Source: Mycobacterium sp. SMC-8
GTDB lineage: Bacteria > Actinomycetota > Actinomycetes > Mycobacteriales > Mycobacteriaceae
NCBI RefSeq assembly: GCF_025263565.1
Contig: NZ_CP079865.1
Location: 1,674,001 to 1,738,000 of the forward strand
Length of the DNA: 64,000 nucleotides
Direction of reading: 5' to 3'
Shown here: in pieces, positions 35,563-45,412 of the stretch
Position numbering within the stretch: the first letter of the stretch is position 1
How the letters are laid out: every line of letters begins with the position of its first letter
Translations under genes and position numbers: made by a program
Notes under the pieces: model-generated
Told to the model about the DNA's origin: nothing
Databases searched by the model: none
The model's input: the letters and a program-made list of their open reading frames with translations, nothing else

Positions 35563-36360
35563 GTGACGACCAGTTCGAACCTGACCGGTTACGTACGCGA
35601 TCAGGTCAGACCGGGGTTGGAGGCCGTCGGCGGCTTCGTGCGCATGTGCGTGCTCGTCGGAAAGGCCTCGCTGCGGCCGCCGTTCCAGTGGCGGGAGTTC
35701 ATCCTGCAGAGCTGGTTCCTGATGCGGGTGGCGTTCCTGCCCACGCTGGCGGTGTCGATCCCGCTGACCGTGCTGCTGATCTTCACACTGAACATCCTGC
35801 TCGCCGAGTTCGGCGCGGCCGACGTGTCCGGCGCCGGCGCGGCCATCGGCGCGGTCACGCAGCTGGGACCGCTGGTGACCGTGCTCGTGGTGGCCGGTGC
35901 CGGCTCGACCGCGATCTGCGCCGACCTGGGCGCCCGCACGATCCGCGAGGAGATCGACGCGCTCGAGGTGCTCGGCATCGACCCGATCCACCGGCTCGTG
36001 GTGCCCCGCGTGATCGCGTCGACGTTCGTCGCGATCCTGCTCAACGGCGCGGTGATCACCGTCGGCCTGGTCGGCGGCTTCATCTTCGGCGTCTACCTGC
36101 AGAACGTCTCCGCCGGCGCCTACGTCTCGACGCTGACCCTGATCACCGGCCTGCCCGAGGTGCTCATCTCGATCATCAAAGCCGCCACGTTCGGCCTGAT
36201 CGCCGGCCTGGTGGGCTGCTACCGCGGGCTGACCGTCGCCGGCGGCGCCAAGGGCGTGGGCACCGCGGTCAACGAGACCCTGGTGCTGTGCGTGATCGCG
36301 CTCTTCGCGGTCAACGTCGTGCTGACCACCATCGGTGTCCGATTCGGAACGGGGAGCTGA
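35563..36360 (+). CDS. yrbE1A: MlaE/YrbE-type lipid ABC permease
   Basis: This 265-aa integral membrane protein of the MlaE family has about five to six helices. A conserved cytoplasmic stretch reads GARTIREEIDALEVLGIDPIHRLVVPRVIA, the site that couples to the ATPase. With YrbE1B it forms the permease core of the Mce1 lipid importer; the ATPase (Mkl) is encoded elsewhere. The start GTG 35563 gives the same length as Rv0167. It overlaps nothing but leads directly into yrbE1B. Confidence 0.95.
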   Translation: MTTSSNLTGYVRDQVRPGLEAVGGFVRMCVLVGKASLRPPFQWREFILQSWFLMRVAFLPTLAVSIPLTVLLIFTLNILLAEFGAADVSGAGAAIGAVTQLGPLVTVLVVAGAGSTAICADLGARTIREEIDALEVLGIDPIHRLVVPRVIASTFVAILLNGAVITVGLVGGFIFGVYLQNVSAGAYVSTLTLITGLPEVLISIIKAATFGLIAGLVGCYRGLTVAGGAKGVGTAVNETLVLCVIALFAVNVVLTTIGVRFGTGS

Positions 36361-36361
36361 C

Positions 36362-37234
36362 GTGACGAACACCGCCGCAGTCCTGCGCTCCCGCTTCCCC
36401 CGCGGGGTCGCCACAGCCGAGAAACTGGCCGGCGCCCCGGCCCGCGGCCTCGATTCGATGGGCCACGTCGCGGTGTTCGTCATCACCGCGATCGGCTCCA
36501 TCGGGCATGCGCTGCGCTACTACCGCCGCGAGATGTTGCGGCTGATCGCCGAGATCGGCATGGGCACCGGCGCGATGGCGGTGATCGGTGGCACCGTCGC
36601 GATCGTCGGCTTCGTGACGTTGTCGGGCTCGTCGCTGGTCGCGATCCAGGGCTTCGCGTCGCTGGGCAACATCGGGGTGGAGGCGTTCACCGGATTCTTC
36701 GCCGCGCTGATCAACGTGCGCATCGCCGCGCCGGTGGTGGCCGGGCAGGCGCTGGCCGCGACGGTCGGCGCCGGCGCCACCGCGGAACTCGGCGCCATGC
36801 GCATCAGCGAGGAGATCGACGCGCTCGAGGTGATGGGCATCAAGTCGATCTCGTACCTGGTGTCGACGCGCATCATGGCCGGCTTCGTCGTCATCATCCC
36901 GCTCTACGCGATGGCGATCATCATGTCGTTCCTGTCGGCCCAGGTGACCACGACGGTGTTCTACGGACAGTCCGTCGGTACCTACGAGCACTACTTCCGC
37001 ACGTTCCTGCGCCCCGACGACGTGTTCTGGTCGTTCATCCAGGCCGTCATCATCTCGGTGATCGTGATGCTCAACCACTGTTACTACGGCTTCTACGCCA
37101 GCGGCGGCCCGGTCGGCGTCGGCGAGGCCGTGGGGCGGTCGATGCGCGCGTCGCTGGTCGCGATCGTGGTCGTGGTGCTGCTGGCCTCGTTGGCGCTCTA
37201 CGGCGTCGACCCGAACTTCAACCTGACGGTGTAG
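36362..37234 (+). CDS. yrbE1B: MlaE/YrbE-type lipid ABC permease
   Basis: This 290-aa MlaE-family permease is partner to YrbE1A. It has the EEIDALEVMGIKSISYLVSTRIMAGF coupling segment and several membrane helices, with an N-terminal cytoplasmic helix. The start is GTG 36362, one base after the yrbE1A stop. A heterodimer of YrbE1A and YrbE1B is the expected transmembrane core through which Mce1-bound fatty acids reach the cytoplasm. Confidence 0.95.
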   Translation: MTNTAAVLRSRFPRGVATAEKLAGAPARGLDSMGHVAVFVITAIGSIGHALRYYRREMLRLIAEIGMGTGAMAVIGGTVAIVGFVTLSGSSLVAIQGFASLGNIGVEAFTGFFAALINVRIAAPVVAGQALAATVGAGATAELGAMRISEEIDALEVMGIKSISYLVSTRIMAGFVVIIPLYAMAIIMSFLSAQVTTTVFYGQSVGTYEHYFRTFLRPDDVFWSFIQAVIISVIVMLNHCYYGFYASGGPVGVGEAVGRSMRASLVAIVVVVLLASLALYGVDPNFNLTV

Positions 37235-37238
37235 CGCG

Positions 37239-38456
37239 ATGACTGCACCCGTGAACACCCGACGTCAGCCGCCGTACAAGCTCGCCGGCGCGATACTGGC
37301 ACTGCTCGCCGTCATCGCGGTGGTGCTGGTGTACCTGCAGTTCCGCGGCGAGTTCCTGCCCCGCACGCAGCTGACGATGATCTCCGCCCGCTCCGGCCTG
37401 TCGATGGACCCGGGCGCGAAGGTCACCTACAACGGCGTCCAGATCGGCCGGGTCGGCAACGTCGACGCCACGACCGTCGACGGGGAGCCCCGCGCCAAGA
37501 TCCTCCTTGAGGTCGACCCGAAGTACCTCGACCTGATCCCGCGCAACGTCGAGGCGAACATCAGCGCCACCACGGTGTTCGGCAACAAGTACGTGTCGTT
37601 CACGACGCCACCCAACCCGCAGTCGGAACGGATCTCGGCCTCCGACGTCATCGACGTCACGTCGGTGACGACCGAGTTCAACACCCTGTTCGAGACCGTC
37701 GTCGAGGTGGCCGGCCAGGTCGATCCGATCAAGCTGAACCAGACGCTGACCGCGACCGCGCAGGCTCTCGACGGGCTCGGCGACCGGTTCGGCCAGTCGA
37801 TCGTCGACGGCAACGAGATCCTCGCCGACATCAATCCGCAGATGCCGCAGATCCGCCGCGACAACCAGCTGCTCGCCGACCTCGGCGAGGTCTACGCCGA
37901 TGCCGCACCGGACCTGTTCGACGGCCTGCAGAACGCGGTGACCACCGCCCGCACCCTCAACGCACAGCGCGGTGACGTCGATCAGGCCCTGATGGCCGCC
38001 GTCGGATTCGGCAACACCGGCGGCGACGTCTTCGAGCGCAGTGCGCCGTTCCTGGTGCGCGGCGCCGCGGATCTGGTGCCCACCTCGGCACTGCTGGACA
38101 AGTACAGCCCGTCGTTCTTCTGCATGTTCCGCAACTACCACGACGTCGAGCCGAAGATCAGCGCCGCGCTGGGCGGCAACGGCTACTCGCTGAAGACCCA
38201 CTCCGAGGTGCTGGGCCTGGGCGCGGGCAACGCGTACGTCTATCCGGACAACCTGCCGCGCGTCAACGCCAAGGGCGGCCCGGGCGGACGGCCGGGCTGC
38301 TGGCAGCCCATCACGCGGGACCTGTGGCCGGCGCCGTTCCTGGTGCTCGACACCGGCGCGTCGATCGCCCCCTACAACCACATGGAACTCGGCCAACCGC
38401 TGCTCACCGAGTACGTCTGGGGACGCCAAGTCGGGGAGCACACGATCAACCCATGA
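37239..38456 (+). CDS. mce1A: Mce-family lipid-binding protein Mce1A
   Basis: This 405-aa protein has an N-terminal membrane anchor (LAGAILALLAVIAVVLVYLQF). An MCE/MlaD domain follows (about 40-120, TMISARSGLSMDPGAKVTYNGVQIGRV), then a long helical MCE4-like region (about 130-350). Six Mce proteins assemble into a periplasm-spanning tube for lipids. It is somewhat shorter than the M. tuberculosis protein as I recall it (454 aa), lacking a C-terminal extension. ATG 37239 is 4 bp after yrbE1B. It overlaps mce1B by ATGA. Confidence 0.95.
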   Translation: MTAPVNTRRQPPYKLAGAILALLAVIAVVLVYLQFRGEFLPRTQLTMISARSGLSMDPGAKVTYNGVQIGRVGNVDATTVDGEPRAKILLEVDPKYLDLIPRNVEANISATTVFGNKYVSFTTPPNPQSERISASDVIDVTSVTTEFNTLFETVVEVAGQVDPIKLNQTLTATAQALDGLGDRFGQSIVDGNEILADINPQMPQIRRDNQLLADLGEVYADAAPDLFDGLQNAVTTARTLNAQRGDVDQALMAAVGFGNTGGDVFERSAPFLVRGAADLVPTSALLDKYSPSFFCMFRNYHDVEPKISAALGGNGYSLKTHSEVLGLGAGNAYVYPDNLPRVNAKGGPGGRPGCWQPITRDLWPAPFLVLDTGASIAPYNHMELGQPLLTEYVWGRQVGEHTINP

Positions 38457-39484
38457 AAATCACCGGTACAGCGATCAAACTCGGCGCCTTCTCGCTGGTG
38501 CTGCTCATGTTCACCGCGATCATCATCGTGGTCTTCGGTCAGATGCGCTTCGACCGCACCACCGGCTACTCGGCGGTCTTCTCCAGCGCCAGCGGTCTGC
38601 GGCCCGGGCAGTTCGTCCGAGCCTCGGGCGTCGAAGTCGGCAAGGTCAAGGGTGTCGAGCTGATCGAGAACGGCTCCAAGGTCAAGGTCGACTTCAGCGT
38701 GGACCGGTCGCTGGAACTGTTCGACGAGACCAGGGCCTCGATCCGGTACCTGAACCTGATCGGCGACCGCTATCTGGAGCTTTCGCGCGGTGAGAGCAAC
38801 ACCAGAATGGCTGCGGGCGGGACGATCCCGATCGAGCGGACCCAGCCGGCGCTCGACCTGGACGCGCTGATCGGCGGCTTCCGCCCGGTGTTCCAGTCCC
38901 TGGAGCCGGAGAAGGTCAACACCATCGCGCAGTCGATCATCACGGTCTTCCAAGGGCAGGGCGGCACCATCAACGACATCCTCGACCAGACGGCGTCGCT
39001 GACCGCGGCGCTGGCCGACCGGGACCAGGCCATCGGCGAGGTGATCAACAACCTCAACACGGTGCTGGACACCACGGTGCGCCACCAGCAGGAGTTCGAC
39101 GACACGGTGAAGAACTTCGAGGTGCTCATCACCGGACTGAAGAATCGTGCGGATCCGATCGCCGGCTCGGTGGCCGACATCAGCGACGCCGCCGGCACGA
39201 TCAGCGACCTGCTCGCCGACAACCGGCCCCTGCTGCAGAGCACGGTCAGCAAGCTGGAGATCCTGAACCAGCCCCTGGTCGAACGGCGCGACGAACTCAA
39301 CAACCTGCTGGTGCAGGTCCCCGACGCGCTGGCCATCATCGGCCGGTCGGGCGGTGTGTACGGTGACTTCTTCAACTTCTACGCCTGCGATGTCTCCTTG
39401 AAGCTCAACGGATTACAGCCGGGCGGGCCGGTCCGCACCGTGAAGGTCTGGAGCCAGCCCTCGGGTAGGTGCACGCCGAAATGA
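38453..39484 (+). CDS. mce1B: Mce-family lipid-binding protein Mce1B
   Basis: This 343-aa Mce protein has an N-terminal membrane anchor (GAFSLVLLMFTAIIIVVFG), an MCE domain (TTGYSAVFSSASGLRPGQFVRASGVEVGKV) and a helical region with NDILDQTASLTAALADRDQAIGEVINNLNTVLD. It ends with a Cys pair (FYACDVSLKL and GRCTPK) likely forming a disulfide outside the membrane. It starts at ATG 38453 overlapping mce1A, and ends overlapping mce1C by ATGA. Confidence 0.95.
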   Translation: MKITGTAIKLGAFSLVLLMFTAIIIVVFGQMRFDRTTGYSAVFSSASGLRPGQFVRASGVEVGKVKGVELIENGSKVKVDFSVDRSLELFDETRASIRYLNLIGDRYLELSRGESNTRMAAGGTIPIERTQPALDLDALIGGFRPVFQSLEPEKVNTIAQSIITVFQGQGGTINDILDQTASLTAALADRDQAIGEVINNLNTVLDTTVRHQQEFDDTVKNFEVLITGLKNRADPIAGSVADISDAAGTISDLLADNRPLLQSTVSKLEILNQPLVERRDELNNLLVQVPDALAIIGRSGGVYGDFFNFYACDVSLKLNGLQPGGPVRTVKVWSQPSGRCTPK

Positions 39485-41052
39485 GAGTCCTGGAGGGTTC
39501 CAACCGCATCCGCGGCGGGTTGATGGGCATCATCATCCTGGTCATCGTCATCGGCGTCGGTCAGAGTTTCGCGAGCGTACCGATGCTGTTCGCCACGCCG
39601 ACCTACTACGCCGAGTTCACCGACACCGGCGGCATCAACACCGGAGACAAGGTCAGGATCGCCGGTGTGGACGTCGGCACGGTGCGCTCACTGGAGATCG
39701 ACGGCGACCGGGTGCGAATCGGCTACAACCTGGGCGGGACCGAGATCGGCACCGAGAGCCGGGCGGCGATCCGCACCGACACGATCCTGGGCCGGCGCAA
39801 CCTCGAGATCGAGCCGCGTGGTTCAGACCCGTTGCGCGCCAACGATGTACTGCCGGTCGGGCAGACCACCACGCCGTACCAGATCTACGACGCGTTCTTC
39901 GACGTCAGCAACAACACCGCCGGCTGGGACACCGAGACGGTCCGCGATTCGCTGAACGTGCTATCCGAGACCATCGACCAGACCTATCCGCACCTGAGCG
40001 CGGCGCTCGACGGGGTGGCCCGGTTCTCCGACACGATCGGAAAGCGCGACGACCAGATCAAGCAGCTGCTGGCCAACGCCAACAAGGTGGCCGGGGTTCT
40101 CGGCAACCGCAGCGAACAAATCAACCAGCTGTTCGTCAACGGGCAGACACTGCTCGCCGCGATCAACGAGCGCAACTACGCGGTGAGCCGGCTGCTCGAA
40201 AACGTCGACACGTTCTCGGCCCAGGTGAAGGGCTTCATCGACGACAACCCGAACCTCAACCGTGTGCTCGAGCAGCTGCGGGTGATCACCGACGTGCTGG
40301 CCGAGCGCAAGCTCGACCTCGCCGACACGCTGTCGTCGCTGTCGAAGTTCATGGTGTCGCTGGGTGAGGCGCTCGCCTCGGGCCCGTACTTCAAGGTCAT
40401 GCTGGTCAACCTGGCGCCGTACTGGATCCTGCAGCCGTTCGTGGACGCCGCGTTCAAGAAGCGCGGGATCGACCCGCAGGAGTTCTGGCGCAACGCCGGC
40501 CTGCCCGCATTCCGGTTCCCCGACCCCAACGGTGTCGGTTTCGAGAACGGCGCACCGCCGCCCGCCCCGACGCCGATCGAGGGAACCCCGGAGAACCCGG
40601 GGCCCGCGGTGCCGCCGGGATCCCCGTGCTCGTACACCCCGCCCGCCGACGGCCTGCCGACACCCGGCAACCCGCTGCCGTGCGCGGGTCTGACCCAGGG
40701 TCCGTACGGTCCGGTGCCCGGCGGGTACCCGCCGCCCAACGTCGCCACGTCGGAACCGAACATCCATGGGCCGCAACCGTCTCCGGGTGTTCCGGCCGCG
40801 GCGATCCCCGGCCAGCTGTCCCCTGACGTCCCGGGGGTGCGGCCTCCGCTGCCGCCCGCGCCGCCGGGGGCACGCACCGTGCCGCTGGAACCGCAGCCGT
40901 CACCGCCGGACTTCACCCCCGGCATCGCGCCGTTGCCGCCGGCCCTGACCGGACCGCCGCCACCACCCGGGCCCGGCCCGGCTCCCGCCCCCGCGGGCCA
41001 GCCAGTGCTGCCAGGTAATCCGCCGTTCCTCCCACCGGGATCGCAAGGGTAG
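39481..41052 (+). CDS. mce1C: Mce-family lipid-binding protein Mce1C with proline-rich tail
   Basis: This 523-aa Mce protein has a membrane anchor near residues 16-35, an MCE domain (YYAEFTDTGGINTGDKVRIAGVDVGTV) and a helical domain to about 340. A proline-rich tail of about 170 residues follows (PPPAPTPIEGTP and many PPPPG runs) with two Cys. The tail is probably extended and may cross the outer envelope or bind partners. It starts at ATG 39481, overlapping mce1B. Confidence 0.94.
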   Translation: MRVLEGSNRIRGGLMGIIILVIVIGVGQSFASVPMLFATPTYYAEFTDTGGINTGDKVRIAGVDVGTVRSLEIDGDRVRIGYNLGGTEIGTESRAAIRTDTILGRRNLEIEPRGSDPLRANDVLPVGQTTTPYQIYDAFFDVSNNTAGWDTETVRDSLNVLSETIDQTYPHLSAALDGVARFSDTIGKRDDQIKQLLANANKVAGVLGNRSEQINQLFVNGQTLLAAINERNYAVSRLLENVDTFSAQVKGFIDDNPNLNRVLEQLRVITDVLAERKLDLADTLSSLSKFMVSLGEALASGPYFKVMLVNLAPYWILQPFVDAAFKKRGIDPQEFWRNAGLPAFRFPDPNGVGFENGAPPPAPTPIEGTPENPGPAVPPGSPCSYTPPADGLPTPGNPLPCAGLTQGPYGPVPGGYPPPNVATSEPNIHGPQPSPGVPAAAIPGQLSPDVPGVRPPLPPAPPGARTVPLEPQPSPPDFTPGIAPLPPALTGPPPPPGPGPAPAPAGQPVLPGNPPFLPPGSQG

Positions 41053-41066
41053 GGGGTCGAGAAACG

Positions 41067-42695
41067 ATGTCGACAGTCTTCAACGTCCGAAACCTCAAGG
41101 GACCCGGAGCGGCCCGCACGTTCATCATCGGCGCGATCGTGATCGTGCTCGTGATCATCGCGGCGCTCCTGGGCTGGAACCTGTACAAGAAGGCGACCAC
41201 CAAGACCGCGGTCGCCTACTTCACCCAGACGCTGGCGATCTATCCCGGTGACAAGGTCCAGATCATGGGCGTGCAGGTCGGGACGATCGACAAGATCGAG
41301 CCCGCCGGCGACAAGATGAAGGTCACCTTCCACTATGAGAACAAGTACAAGGTGCCCCAGGATGCGACCGCGTCGATCCTGAACCCGAGCCTGGTGGCGT
41401 CGCGCACGATCCAGCTGTCCCCGCCCTACACCGGCGGCCCGGTGCTCGAAGACGGCGCCGTGCTCGACCTCGACCGCACCCAGGTGCCGGTCGAGTACGA
41501 CGATCTGCGCGACTCGATCAGCAGGTTGCTGACTGATCTGGGCCCGACCCCCCAACAGCCGAAGGGCCCGTTCGGCGACATCATCGAGTCGGCGGCCGAC
41601 GGCTTCGCCGGCAAGGGTGAACAGCTGAACAAGACCCTGAACAACCTGTCGGAGGCGCTGTTCGCGCTCAACGAGGGCCGCGGGGACTTCTTCAGCGTGA
41701 TCAAGAGCCTGGCGATGTTCGTCAACGCGCTGCATCGCAGCGATCAGCAGTTCGTCGCGCTGAACAACGACCTCGCGCAGTTCACCAGCGCGTTCACCGA
41801 CACCGACCGCGAGGTGGCCAACGCGCTGCAGGATCTGAACGAATTGCTCACCACCACAAGGAATTTCGTCAACGAGAACGGTGAGGTGCTGGCGCACGAC
41901 GTGCAGAACCTGGCCGATGTGACCAACGCGATCCTGCAGCCCGAGCCGCGTGACGGCTTGGAGACCGCGCTGCACGCGTACCCGAACGTGGCCGCGAACC
42001 TGATGAACATCTCATCGCCGAACGCCGGCGGCATCGTGACCTTGCCGGTGATCTCGAACTTCGCCAACCCGATGCAGTTCCTGTGCAGCGCGATCCAGGC
42101 GGGCAGCAGGCTGGGCTACCAGGATTCGGCGGAGCTGTGCGCGCAGTACCTCGGGCCGATCCTCGACTCGATCAAGTTCAACTACCTGCCGTTCGGCGCG
42201 AATCAGCTGCAGACGGCGATGACGCTGCCCAAGCAGATCGCCTACTCCGAGGAGCGACTGCGCCCGCCGCCGGGATACAAGGACACCACCGTGCCGGGCA
42301 TCTTCTCGCGCGACACCTTGTTCTCGCACGGCAACCACGAGCCCGGCTGGATCGTCGCTCCCGGCATGCAGGGCGTCGAGGTGCAGCCGTTCACCAAGAA
42401 CATGCTGACCCCGGAGTCGCTCGCCGAGCTGATGGGCGGCCCGGACATCGTGCCGCCGCCGGCTCCGCCGGCGTTCGGCACCACCCGCGGCGGCAACCTG
42501 CCCGGCCCGCCGAACGCGTTCGACCAAAACAACCCGCTGCCGCCGCCGTGGTACCCGCAGCCCGGCCCGCCGCCGGCGCCCGCACCCGGTGTCGTCCCGG
42601 GCAATCCGGCTCCGGTGAGCGCCCCGGCCGCGCCGGCGGCGCCCGCGCCCGCAGCGCCGTCCGGTCCGCTGTTGCCGGCCGAGGCAGGAGGCTGA
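41067..42695 (+). CDS. mce1D: Mce-family lipid-binding protein Mce1D with proline-rich tail
   Basis: This 542-aa Mce protein has an N-terminal anchor (TFIIGAIVIVLVIIAALLGWNLY), an MCE domain (TLAIYPGDKVQIMGVQVGTIDKI) and a helical stalk (NKTLNNLSEALFALNEGRGDFFSVIKSLAMFVNALH). The C-terminus is rich in Pro and Ala (VPPPAPPAFG and the last 50 residues). The start is ATG 41067, 14 bp after mce1C. The four to six Mce proteins of the locus probably form one hetero-hexameric channel. Confidence 0.94.
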   Translation: MSTVFNVRNLKGPGAARTFIIGAIVIVLVIIAALLGWNLYKKATTKTAVAYFTQTLAIYPGDKVQIMGVQVGTIDKIEPAGDKMKVTFHYENKYKVPQDATASILNPSLVASRTIQLSPPYTGGPVLEDGAVLDLDRTQVPVEYDDLRDSISRLLTDLGPTPQQPKGPFGDIIESAADGFAGKGEQLNKTLNNLSEALFALNEGRGDFFSVIKSLAMFVNALHRSDQQFVALNNDLAQFTSAFTDTDREVANALQDLNELLTTTRNFVNENGEVLAHDVQNLADVTNAILQPEPRDGLETALHAYPNVAANLMNISSPNAGGIVTLPVISNFANPMQFLCSAIQAGSRLGYQDSAELCAQYLGPILDSIKFNYLPFGANQLQTAMTLPKQIAYSEERLRPPPGYKDTTVPGIFSRDTLFSHGNHEPGWIVAPGMQGVEVQPFTKNMLTPESLAELMGGPDIVPPPAPPAFGTTRGGNLPGPPNAFDQNNPLPPPWYPQPGPPPAPAPGVVPGNPAPVSAPAAPAAPAPAAPSGPLLPAEAGG

Positions 42696-42700
42696 TCGCG

Positions 42701-43846
42701 ATGAAGAAGTGGACCACACTGGTGCGCCGCTCCGTCGCGCTGTCGGCGGCCGCGCTCGTGCTCACGTCGTGCGGGTCGTGGAAGGGCATCTCGAATGTGC
42801 CGTTGCCGGGCGGACCCGGCACCGGTTCGGAGCGCACCACCATCTACGTCCAGATGCCGGACACGCTCGCGCTGAACGTGAACAGCCGGGTGCGGGTGGC
42901 CGACGTCTACGTCGGCCGGGTGCGTTCCATCGAGCTGCGGAACTGGGTCGCCACCCTGACCTTGGATCTGGAGCCGAACATCGCGCTGCCGAAGAACACG
43001 CTGGCCAAGATCGGACAGACCAGCCTGCTCGGTTCCCAGCACGTTCAGCTGGACCTGCCGCCGGACCCGTCGCCGCGCAAGCTCGAGACCGGCGACACGA
43101 TCCCGCTGCAGAACGCGTCGGCGTTCCCGACCACCGAGCGGGTGCTGGCCAGCATCGCGTCGATCCTGACCGGCGGTGGGGTGGCGAACCTGGAGACGAT
43201 CCAGACCGAGGTCTACAACGTACTCAACGGCCGAGCCGATGAGATCAGGACCTTCCTCGGCCAGCTCGACACGTTCACCGCCGAGCTGAACCAGCAGCGC
43301 GCGGACATCACGCGGGCCATCGACTCGACGAACCGGCTGCTGTCGATCGTCGCCCAGCGCAACGAGACCCTCGACGCGGTGCTGACCGAGTTCCCGCCGC
43401 TGATCCAGCATTTCGCGGAGACCCGGGATCTGTTCGCCGACGCCGTCGAATCGCTCGGCCGCATCAGCAACGCCGCCGTAGACACGCTCGAGCCGGCCAA
43501 CGACGACATCAGGACCAATCTGGCCAACCTGCAGCGGCCGCTGCGCGAGCTGGGCAAGTCCGGGCCGTACCTGCTCGGCGCGCTGAAGGTGTTCCTCACC
43601 GCGCCCTACAGCATCGAGAACGTGCCCAAGGCGATCCGCGGCGACTACATCAACGTGTCGCTGATGGTCGATCTGACGTTGTCGGCGATCGACAACGGGT
43701 TCTTCTCCGGCACCGGCGTCTCGGGCATGCTGCGCGCGCTGGAGCAGGCGTGGGGTCGTGACCCGAACACGATGATCCCGGATGTGCGCTTCACACCGAA
43801 CCCGAACTCGGCGCCGAACGGGCCTCTCATCGAGAGGAGTGAGTGA
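42701..43846 (+). CDS. mce1E: Mce-family lipoprotein Mce1E (LprK)
   Basis: This 381-aa lipoprotein has a signal peptide with lipobox LTSC (Cys24) instead of a membrane anchor, as in the E member of all mce operons. The MCE domain is TIYVQMPDTLALNVNSRVRVADVYVGRV, followed by a helical stalk to about 330. It anchors the Mce1 tube in the outer leaflet of the plasma membrane. The start at ATG 42701 has GGAGG upstream. It lies 5 bp after mce1D. Confidence 0.94.
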   Translation: MKKWTTLVRRSVALSAAALVLTSCGSWKGISNVPLPGGPGTGSERTTIYVQMPDTLALNVNSRVRVADVYVGRVRSIELRNWVATLTLDLEPNIALPKNTLAKIGQTSLLGSQHVQLDLPPDPSPRKLETGDTIPLQNASAFPTTERVLASIASILTGGGVANLETIQTEVYNVLNGRADEIRTFLGQLDTFTAELNQQRADITRAIDSTNRLLSIVAQRNETLDAVLTEFPPLIQHFAETRDLFADAVESLGRISNAAVDTLEPANDDIRTNLANLQRPLRELGKSGPYLLGALKVFLTAPYSIENVPKAIRGDYINVSLMVDLTLSAIDNGFFSGTGVSGMLRALEQAWGRDPNTMIPDVRFTPNPNSAPNGPLIERSE

Positions 43847-43849
43847 GCG

Positions 43850-45412
43850 ATGCTGACCCGCTTCGTCAAGATCCAGCTGATCATCTTCACGATCCTCACC
43901 GTGGTCGCGCTGGGCGTGCTCGGGATCTACTACCTGCGCCTGCCCAGCCTCGCCGGGCTCGGCGAGTACAAGCTGTACGCGCAGCTGGAGCGCTCCGGCG
44001 GCCTGTACCCGACCGGCAACGTCACCTACCGCGGCACCCAGATCGGCAAGGTCACCGAGGTCGAGCCGACCGAGACCGGCGCGCGGGTGACGATGAGCAT
44101 CGGCAACGAGTACAAGATTCCCGCCGATGTAAGCGCCAACGTGCACTCGGTGTCGGCGATCGGTGAGCAGTACCTGGACCTGGTCTCCGAGAGTGGCACC
44201 GACCAGTACCTCAGCCCAGGCCAGACCATCACCGAGAGCTCGGTCCCGGCCGAGGTGGGTCCGGCGCTGGACGCCGCCAACAAGGGCTTGGCGGTGCTGC
44301 CGAAGGAGAAGATCGACGCGCTGCTCACCGAGACGGCGACCGCGGTCGGCGGGCTGGGTCCCGCGCTGCAGCGGCTCGTCGACTCGACGACGAACGTCGC
44401 CGAGGGGTTCCGCGACAACCTGCCCCAGGTCAACGACATCATCAACAACGCCGCCCCGATCCTGGAGAGCCAGGTGACCTCCGGAGACGCGATCGAGCAG
44501 TGGTCGCGCAACCTCAACGTCATCGCCGCCCAGGCCGCCGAGCAGGATCCCGCGCTGCGCAGCGGCCTGCAGCAGGCCGCGCCCACCCTGGATCAGGTGA
44601 CCACGGTGTTCAGCGACGTGCGGGATTCGCTGCCCCAGACGCTGGCGAATCTGGCCGTGGTCAACGACATGCTCAAGCGGTACAACAAGGGCATCGAGCA
44701 GACGCTGGTGATCTACCCGCAGGGCGGGTCCCTGCTGCAGATGGGATCGATCTTCGAGGACGGCGGTCTGCTCCACTTCGGTCTGTCGATCAACCAGCCG
44801 CCGCCGTGTCTGACCGGCTTCCTGCCGGCCTCGGAATGGCGCTCGCCGGCCGACACCAGCACGGCGCCGCTGCCGTCCGGCACCTACTGCAAGATCCCGA
44901 AGGACTTCCAGGGCAACGTGGTGCGCGGCGCCCGCAACTACCCGTGCGCCGACGTGCCGGGCAAGCGGGCGGCGACGCCGAAGGAGTGCCGCAGCGACGA
45001 GCCCTACGTGCCGCTGGGCACCAACCCCTGGTACGGCGACCCGAACCAGATCCTGCCGTGCCCGGCCCCCGGTGCGCGGTGCGACCAGCGGGTGGCCCCG
45101 GGGCAGGTGATCCCGGCGCCGTCGGTGAACAACGGGATGAACCCGCTGCCTGCCGATCAACTGCCCCCACCGCAGTCGGCCGCGCCGAGCAGCGATCCGG
45201 TCAGCCGGCCGGGCTCGGGTACGGTCAGGTGCAGCGGTCAACAACCCAACCCGTGCACCTACACTCCTGCGCAGGGGCCGCCCGGCACCACCGCTGGGTA
45301 CAGCCCGAGCAGTGGCGAGGTGGTGGGGCCTGACGGTGTCAGGTACAACGTGAGCAATTCGAGCAACCCAGGAGACGACGGATGGAAGGAGATGCTGGCA
45401 CCAGCCGGCTGA
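43850..45412 (+). CDS. mce1F: Mce-family lipid-binding protein Mce1F
   Basis: This 520-aa Mce protein has an N-terminal anchor (FVKIQLIIFTILTVVALGVLGIYYL), an MCE domain (LYAQLERSGGLYPTGNVTYRGTQIGKV) and a helical region to about 310. The C-terminal domain has several Cys (PPPCLTGF, TYCKIP, YPCADVPG, AGQC-like SGQQPNPCTY), likely disulfide-bonded, plus proline-rich linkers. It starts 3 bp after mce1E, and its end overlaps mam1A by 31 bp. Confidence 0.94.
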   Translation: MLTRFVKIQLIIFTILTVVALGVLGIYYLRLPSLAGLGEYKLYAQLERSGGLYPTGNVTYRGTQIGKVTEVEPTETGARVTMSIGNEYKIPADVSANVHSVSAIGEQYLDLVSESGTDQYLSPGQTITESSVPAEVGPALDAANKGLAVLPKEKIDALLTETATAVGGLGPALQRLVDSTTNVAEGFRDNLPQVNDIINNAAPILESQVTSGDAIEQWSRNLNVIAAQAAEQDPALRSGLQQAAPTLDQVTTVFSDVRDSLPQTLANLAVVNDMLKRYNKGIEQTLVIYPQGGSLLQMGSIFEDGGLLHFGLSINQPPPCLTGFLPASEWRSPADTSTAPLPSGTYCKIPKDFQGNVVRGARNYPCADVPGKRAATPKECRSDEPYVPLGTNPWYGDPNQILPCPAPGARCDQRVAPGQVIPAPSVNNGMNPLPADQLPPPQSAAPSSDPVSRPGSGTVRCSGQQPNPCTYTPAQGPPGTTAGYSPSSGEVVGPDGVRYNVSNSSNPGDDGWKEMLAPAG

